Below are positions 62,804 through 64,000 of a DNA stretch of 64,000 bases, piece by piece. Origin of the DNA: Ascidiaceihabitans sp. (GTDB lineage: Bacteria > Pseudomonadota > Alphaproteobacteria > Rhodobacterales > Rhodobacteraceae); assembly GCA_029251465.1 (NCBI GenBank), contig JAQXDI010000036.1, forward strand, positions 1 to 64,000. The letters run 5' to 3'. How positions within the stretch are numbered: the first letter of the stretch is position 1; every line of letters starts with the position of its first letter. A program made the position numbers and the translations under genes. Under the pieces are notes generated by a model. The model made no database searches and was not told the origin of the DNA. It saw only the letters and a program-made list of their open reading frames with translations.

Positions 62804-63403
62804 ATGCGTATTGTTGCACTGTTTGCGGTTCTTCTGGCTTTGGCTGGATGTGCTGCGGCCCCGACGGGCACCCAAGCCACGGATGATCAGATCGCGGCGT
62901 CAGCCTACCGCGCGCCCGGTGCGGCCACGTTGACCTTGATCACGATGATCAACAACACGTCAGGCAGTGGCGCGCACACAGCGCTGATGATCAACGGATC
63001 GCAGCGGGTGATTTTTGACCCCGCTGGATCGTTCCGCAATGACCGCGTTCCGCGTCGCGCGGATGTTTTATACGGCATTTCGCCCGCCGTTTTGGCCGCC
63101 TACAAAGGCGCGCATTCACGGGCTGCCTTTCACATGGTTTTGCAAACGGTCGAAGTGACGCCGGCGCAGGCCGAGACAGCGTTGCGTTTGGCGATTGCGC
63201 GCGGCTCTGTGGCCTCTGCCCAATGTGCCGCGTCAACGACGGCGTTGTTGGCGCAGGTTCAGGGGTTTCAATCGGTGAAAAGCACGTGGTTCCCCAAGAA
63301 ATTGATGGAACAAATGGAGCAGTACCCAGGTGTAAAAACCGAGCGGTATTACGAGGATGACGAAGGTACGATTTTGGACGGGATTGCCAAAGTCGCGTTG
63401 TGA
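62804..63403 (+). CDS. Lipoprotein of unknown function with papain-like pattern
   Basis: A 199-residue protein starting at ATG 62804 with a lipoprotein signal (VALFAVLLALAGC, acylated cysteine). The mature part has GSGAHTALMI and VIFDPAGSFR followed much later by SAQCAASTTALL. That order (His, then Asp, then Cys) resembles permuted NlpC/P60-type papain-fold enzymes, but the match is only a pattern. The frame also opens at TTG 62798. It follows the oxidase microprotein gene. Confidence 0.75.
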   Translation: MRIVALFAVLLALAGCAAAPTGTQATDDQIAASAYRAPGAATLTLITMINNTSGSGAHTALMINGSQRVIFDPAGSFRNDRVPRRADVLYGISPAVLAAYKGAHSRAAFHMVLQTVEVTPAQAETALRLAIARGSVASAQCAASTTALLAQVQGFQSVKSTWFPKKLMEQMEQYPGVKTERYYEDDEGTILDGIAKVAL

Positions 63404-63413
63404 TCCAGTTGCG

Positions 63414-63740
63414 TTACCCGAAGAAATAGAGCCCGATACCCAGCGTACTTGCGCCCGTAAACAGGGCCAAGATCACGTTTTTCGTGGCGGCCCCAACGAT
63501 CAATGTCATCAATGCTGCGGCCAGTCTGGACGGGTCAGGCCCTGTGCCTGCCTCGTTTGAAAACGCAATCAACGGCGCGATCATGGCGGGCAAAATCGCC
63601 ACAGCAGTGTAGCGCAAGGACCGCACCAGCCACGCAGGCATGGGCCGATCCCCGACCAACCCCAGGAACGAAAATCGCAGGGCAAAGCTGCCGACGCCAA
63701 GCAGGATGATGACGGTCCAGAGGGTGGATTTATCAATCAT
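63414..63740 (-). CDS. azlD: AzlD family branched-chain amino acid export subunit
   Basis: A 108-residue inner-membrane protein with four hydrophobic segments, matching AzlD (VGSFALRFSFLGLVGDRPMPAWL, YTAVAILPAMIAPLIAF). It works with AzlC to export branched-chain amino acids or analogues. Its start overlaps the azlC stop (ATGA). Confidence 0.92.
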   Translation of the reverse strand: MIDKSTLWTVIILLGVGSFALRFSFLGLVGDRPMPAWLVRSLRYTAVAILPAMIAPLIAFSNEAGTGPDPSRLAAALMTLIVGAATKNVILALFTGASTLGIGLYFFG

Positions 63741-64000
63741 GTTAAGGCCTTGCGTGTCAAATACGTCTCACTTAGTGCCCCTGCGGCCATGCCTGCCGAT
63801 CCGGCAATAATCAGGCCCAGCGAATACGGCACGTTGACTGCCAGCAGCGCCACGATGATGGCCACCACCGCTGCGATCACATGGGGCAGGGTGCGCAAAA
63901 GTGGTGCGACCATCGACAGAAACGTGATGGGCAGCGCAAAATCAAGCGGCAGATTGCTGGGCAATTGCGTGCCAAGGGCCGCCCCCAAATACGAACATAC
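63737..64000 (-). CDS. azlC: AzlC family branched-chain amino acid exporter, partial
   Basis: The C-terminal 87 or so residues of AzlC; the gene begins beyond the right end of the window. The visible part has LPLDFALPITFLSMVAPLL and two further hydrophobic helices, characteristic of the family, and is coupled to azlD. Confidence 0.85.
   Translation of the reverse strand, partial: VCSYLGAALGTQLPSNLPLDFALPITFLSMVAPLLRTLPHVIAAVVAIIVALLAVNVPYSLGLIIAGSAGMAAGALSETYLTRKALT

Noticed and set aside
1..64000. tRNA, rRNA, CRISPR, insertion sequence or prophage
   Set aside because: Reading the gaps between genes showed no cloverleaf-like sequence, regularly spaced repeats, transposase or phage genes. 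Almost all gaps are under 300 bases.

Overview
The window is chromosomal DNA from an alphaproteobacterium, most likely a marine Rhodobacteraceae (Roseobacter-group) species. The evidence is the set of encoded proteins and their order: a heterotetrameric sarcosine oxidase, a dnaG-rpoD pair, nrdR-ribD, ribB-ribH-nusB, an aa3-type cytochrome oxidase subunit IV microprotein, DUF6173, a plant-type glutamate-cysteine ligase and a pyrB-linked dihydroorotase homologue. The sequence is moderately GC-rich, coding is dense and on both strands, and I see no rRNA, tRNA, CRISPR array, prophage or insertion sequence. Species and genus cannot be fixed from the sequence alone.

Layout. 0.3-7.0 kb: glutamate dehydrogenase with a strong terminator, then the sarcosine oxidase operon soxB-soxD-soxA-soxG. 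7.1-11.6 kb: a small secreted protein, then primase (dnaG) and the housekeeping sigma factor (rpoD), separated by a leader carrying five GANTC sites. 11.6-14.4 kb: a DCC-family protein, a DUF4166 protein, three tandem secreted paralogues (the middle one broken by an amber codon) and a YjbQ-family gene broken by an ochre codon. 14.5-24.8 kb: the riboflavin locus nrdR-ribD, ribE, ribB-ribH-nusB, split twice by opposite-strand genes (capsule genes kpsS-kpsD-kpsC, and a proline-racemase-family enzyme). 24.8-35.5 kb: quinone oxidoreductase, DMT exporter, CoxG-like protein, ABC-2 exporter, S49 peptidase, a tiny zinc-ribbon membrane protein, a Ca2+/Na+ exchanger-type protein, an SDR, uvrC, and pgsA-moaD-moaE. 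35.6-41.6 kb: an OmpA-family protein with a small coiled-coil partner, ubiA, rsmE, a membrane protein and glutamate-cysteine ligase.

41.6-44.6 kb: a DUF805 gene and a GbsR/MarR-controlled cluster (regulator, two unknown membrane proteins, fatty acid desaturase) with two matching palindromic operators. 44.7-49.6 kb: pyrC-like gene, plsY and a LysE exporter, a DUF1304 gene, and pyrB with two membrane-protein genes. 49.8-56.7 kb: a uracil-DNA glycosylase lacking iron-sulfur ligands, another LysE exporter, moaB and an RND efflux pair. 56.7-64 kb: a DsbD-alpha-like protein, YqgE, Sua5/TsaC, acyl-CoA dehydrogenase, an MBL hydrolase, DUF6173, the oxidase subunit IV microprotein, a lipoprotein and azlD-azlC, the last cut by the window end.

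Most of the window is core metabolism and housekeeping. The least explained parts are the GbsR-operator desaturase cluster, the two adjacent nonsense-disrupted genes, the GANTC-rich rpoD leader, several translationally coupled micro-ORFs and hairpins, and catalytic-residue losses in PyrC, RibB and the uracil-DNA glycosylase.
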